The notes under the pieces are model-generated. The model searched no databases, was not told where the DNA came from, and saw only the letters and a list, made by a program, of their open reading frames with translations. Positions 6,316-6,685 of a stretch of DNA of 6,685 nucleotides are shown here, in pieces. The DNA comes from Chloroflexota bacterium (lineage in GTDB: Bacteria; Chloroflexota; Anaerolineae; UBA7937; B3-Chlor): assembly GCA_030616025.1 (NCBI GenBank), contig JAUWYD010000060.1:1-6685 (forward strand). The letters run 5' to 3'. The position numbers and the translations under genes were made by a program. The stretch's first letter is position 1; each line of letters starts with the position of its first letter.

Positions 6316-6523
6316 CTTCCTCTCTCTTCTTGGTTCCAAAGAGTAAGTAGGGTCCGATTTCCAACTACAATCGACTCAGAAGTTCAACTGGTACTTCGAC
6401 CCCGAAGTCGAATCATGACGTCATACCCTGGCAGGCGCCATGTCAACAAGGGGGCATAAAGGTAAAGAGGATTCATCCATGGCAACTATGGGGAGTTAAG
6501 AACTAACATGCTTGCGGAAAACC
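6316..6523 (-). promoter_or_regulatory. Long rho 5' leader with alternative hairpins and a C-rich stretch
   Basis: About 208 nt separate the predicted start site (~6523) from the rho ATG. In RNA order the leader holds a C-rich, G-poor segment (6473-6445: 10 C and 2 G in 29 nt), a perfect palindrome ATGACGTCAT (6424-6415), and a cluster of segments that can pair in more than one way. TTCGAC (6412-6407) pairs with GTCGAA (6400-6395); ACTTCG (6408-6403) pairs with CGAAGT (6398-6393); GAAGT (6397-6393) pairs with ACTTC (6383-6379); TCGACT (6411-6406) pairs with AGTCGA (6376-6371). E. coli rho is autoregulated by Rho-dependent attenuation in its leader, and a similar role here is an inference. No riboswitch family was recognised. 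Confidence 0.45.
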
Positions 6524-6529
6524 ATCTCT

Positions 6530-6558
6530 ATTATAGCATATTTCTGCAATCACGTCAA
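6530..6558 (-). promoter_or_regulatory. Strong sigma70-type promoter with extended -10 for the rho unit
   Basis: On the minus strand the -35 is TTGACG (6558-6553) and a 17-bp spacer precedes a perfect -10 TATAAT (6535-6530). TG one base before the hexamer (TGCTATAAT) gives an extended -10. Transcription should start near 6523 and read leftward into rho and the four genes behind it. An overlapping TTGACT (6563-6558) would need a 22-bp spacer and is not favoured. Confidence 0.8.
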
Positions 6559-6685
6559 GTCAACCTGCGGGCCAAGCACTCACTATCAGAGTACGCCCCG
6601 CACCGCGCGTGCTCTGGAGGCAATCGCCCCTGCATTCTCTACAAGGTCCCCTGGAGATCGTCAAAGCAAGTCGGGATCTTCCGGA
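6559..6685. other. Upstream flank of the rho promoter; no gene recognised
   Basis: These 127 bases hold no recognisable gene. One minus-strand frame is open from the window edge to a TGA near 6562, but its ~40 residues (…GPCRECRGDCLQS…) match nothing I know and have no start inside the window. A composite dyad lies just upstream of the -35: TGCGGG (6566-6571) with CCCGCA (6597-6602), enclosing ACTC (6578-6581) with GAGT (6589-6592). It has no following T-run, so it may be an operator or chance. Confidence 0.4.

Noticed and set aside
6104..6346. A plus-strand frame with a Ser/Leu-rich hydrophobic end opposite the rho start
   Set aside because: It is antisense to the conserved N-terminal coding part of rho; the hydrophobic look comes from the reverse complement of charged codons.

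Overview
The window looks like a chromosomal segment of a member of the Chloroflexota, probably an uncultured Anaerolineae-like lineage. This rests on three things: a surface protein ending in a long Thr/Pro/Ser 'TPTPT' tail, which is common in that phylum; the gene mix on the minus strand; and moderately high GC with GTG starts. The phylum is an inference from style and family content, not from a marker tree.

Layout, left to right. Positions 1-359 (+) are the 3' end of a gene for an exported or surface protein: the last strands of a beta-sandwich-like domain, then about 90 residues rich in Thr, Pro and Ser. Positions 360-766 have no convincing gene. They hold a good sigma70-type promoter (434-462, +) followed by about 300 nt that can fold into a series of hairpins, which I flag as a candidate structured leader or small RNA. 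At 767-1051 (+) lies a short MerR/excisionase-type helix-turn-helix gene whose best start (ATG 767, good Shine-Dalgarno) is followed three codons later by an in-frame TAG. It is therefore either started at GTG 782 or broken.

From 6315 down to 972, all on the minus strand, is a tight five-gene cluster: rho (transcription terminator), an M23 peptidase with two LysM repeats, a DUF72/YecE-like protein, amrS (AmmeMemoRadiSam-type radical SAM enzyme) and a bacterial eRF1-like protein (baeRF/Vms1-like release factor family) with a zinc ribbon. The gaps are 28, 50, 9 and 16 nt. A strong promoter with an extended -10 lies at 6530-6558, about 210 nt upstream of rho. An intrinsic terminator at 954-978 overlaps the stop codon of the last gene. 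The simplest reading is one transcription unit with a clear start and end.

How the genes may work together: Rho ends untranslated transcripts, and the eRF1-like protein belongs to a family thought to release nascent chains from ribosomes or tRNA. The first and last genes of the unit would thus both deal with failed gene expression. The M23/LysM protein acts on peptidoglycan outside the membrane; the DUF72 and AmrS functions are not firmly known. The rho leader contains mutually exclusive hairpins and a C-rich, G-poor stretch, which fits Rho autoregulation by attenuation. No mobile element, CRISPR array, tRNA or rRNA was seen.
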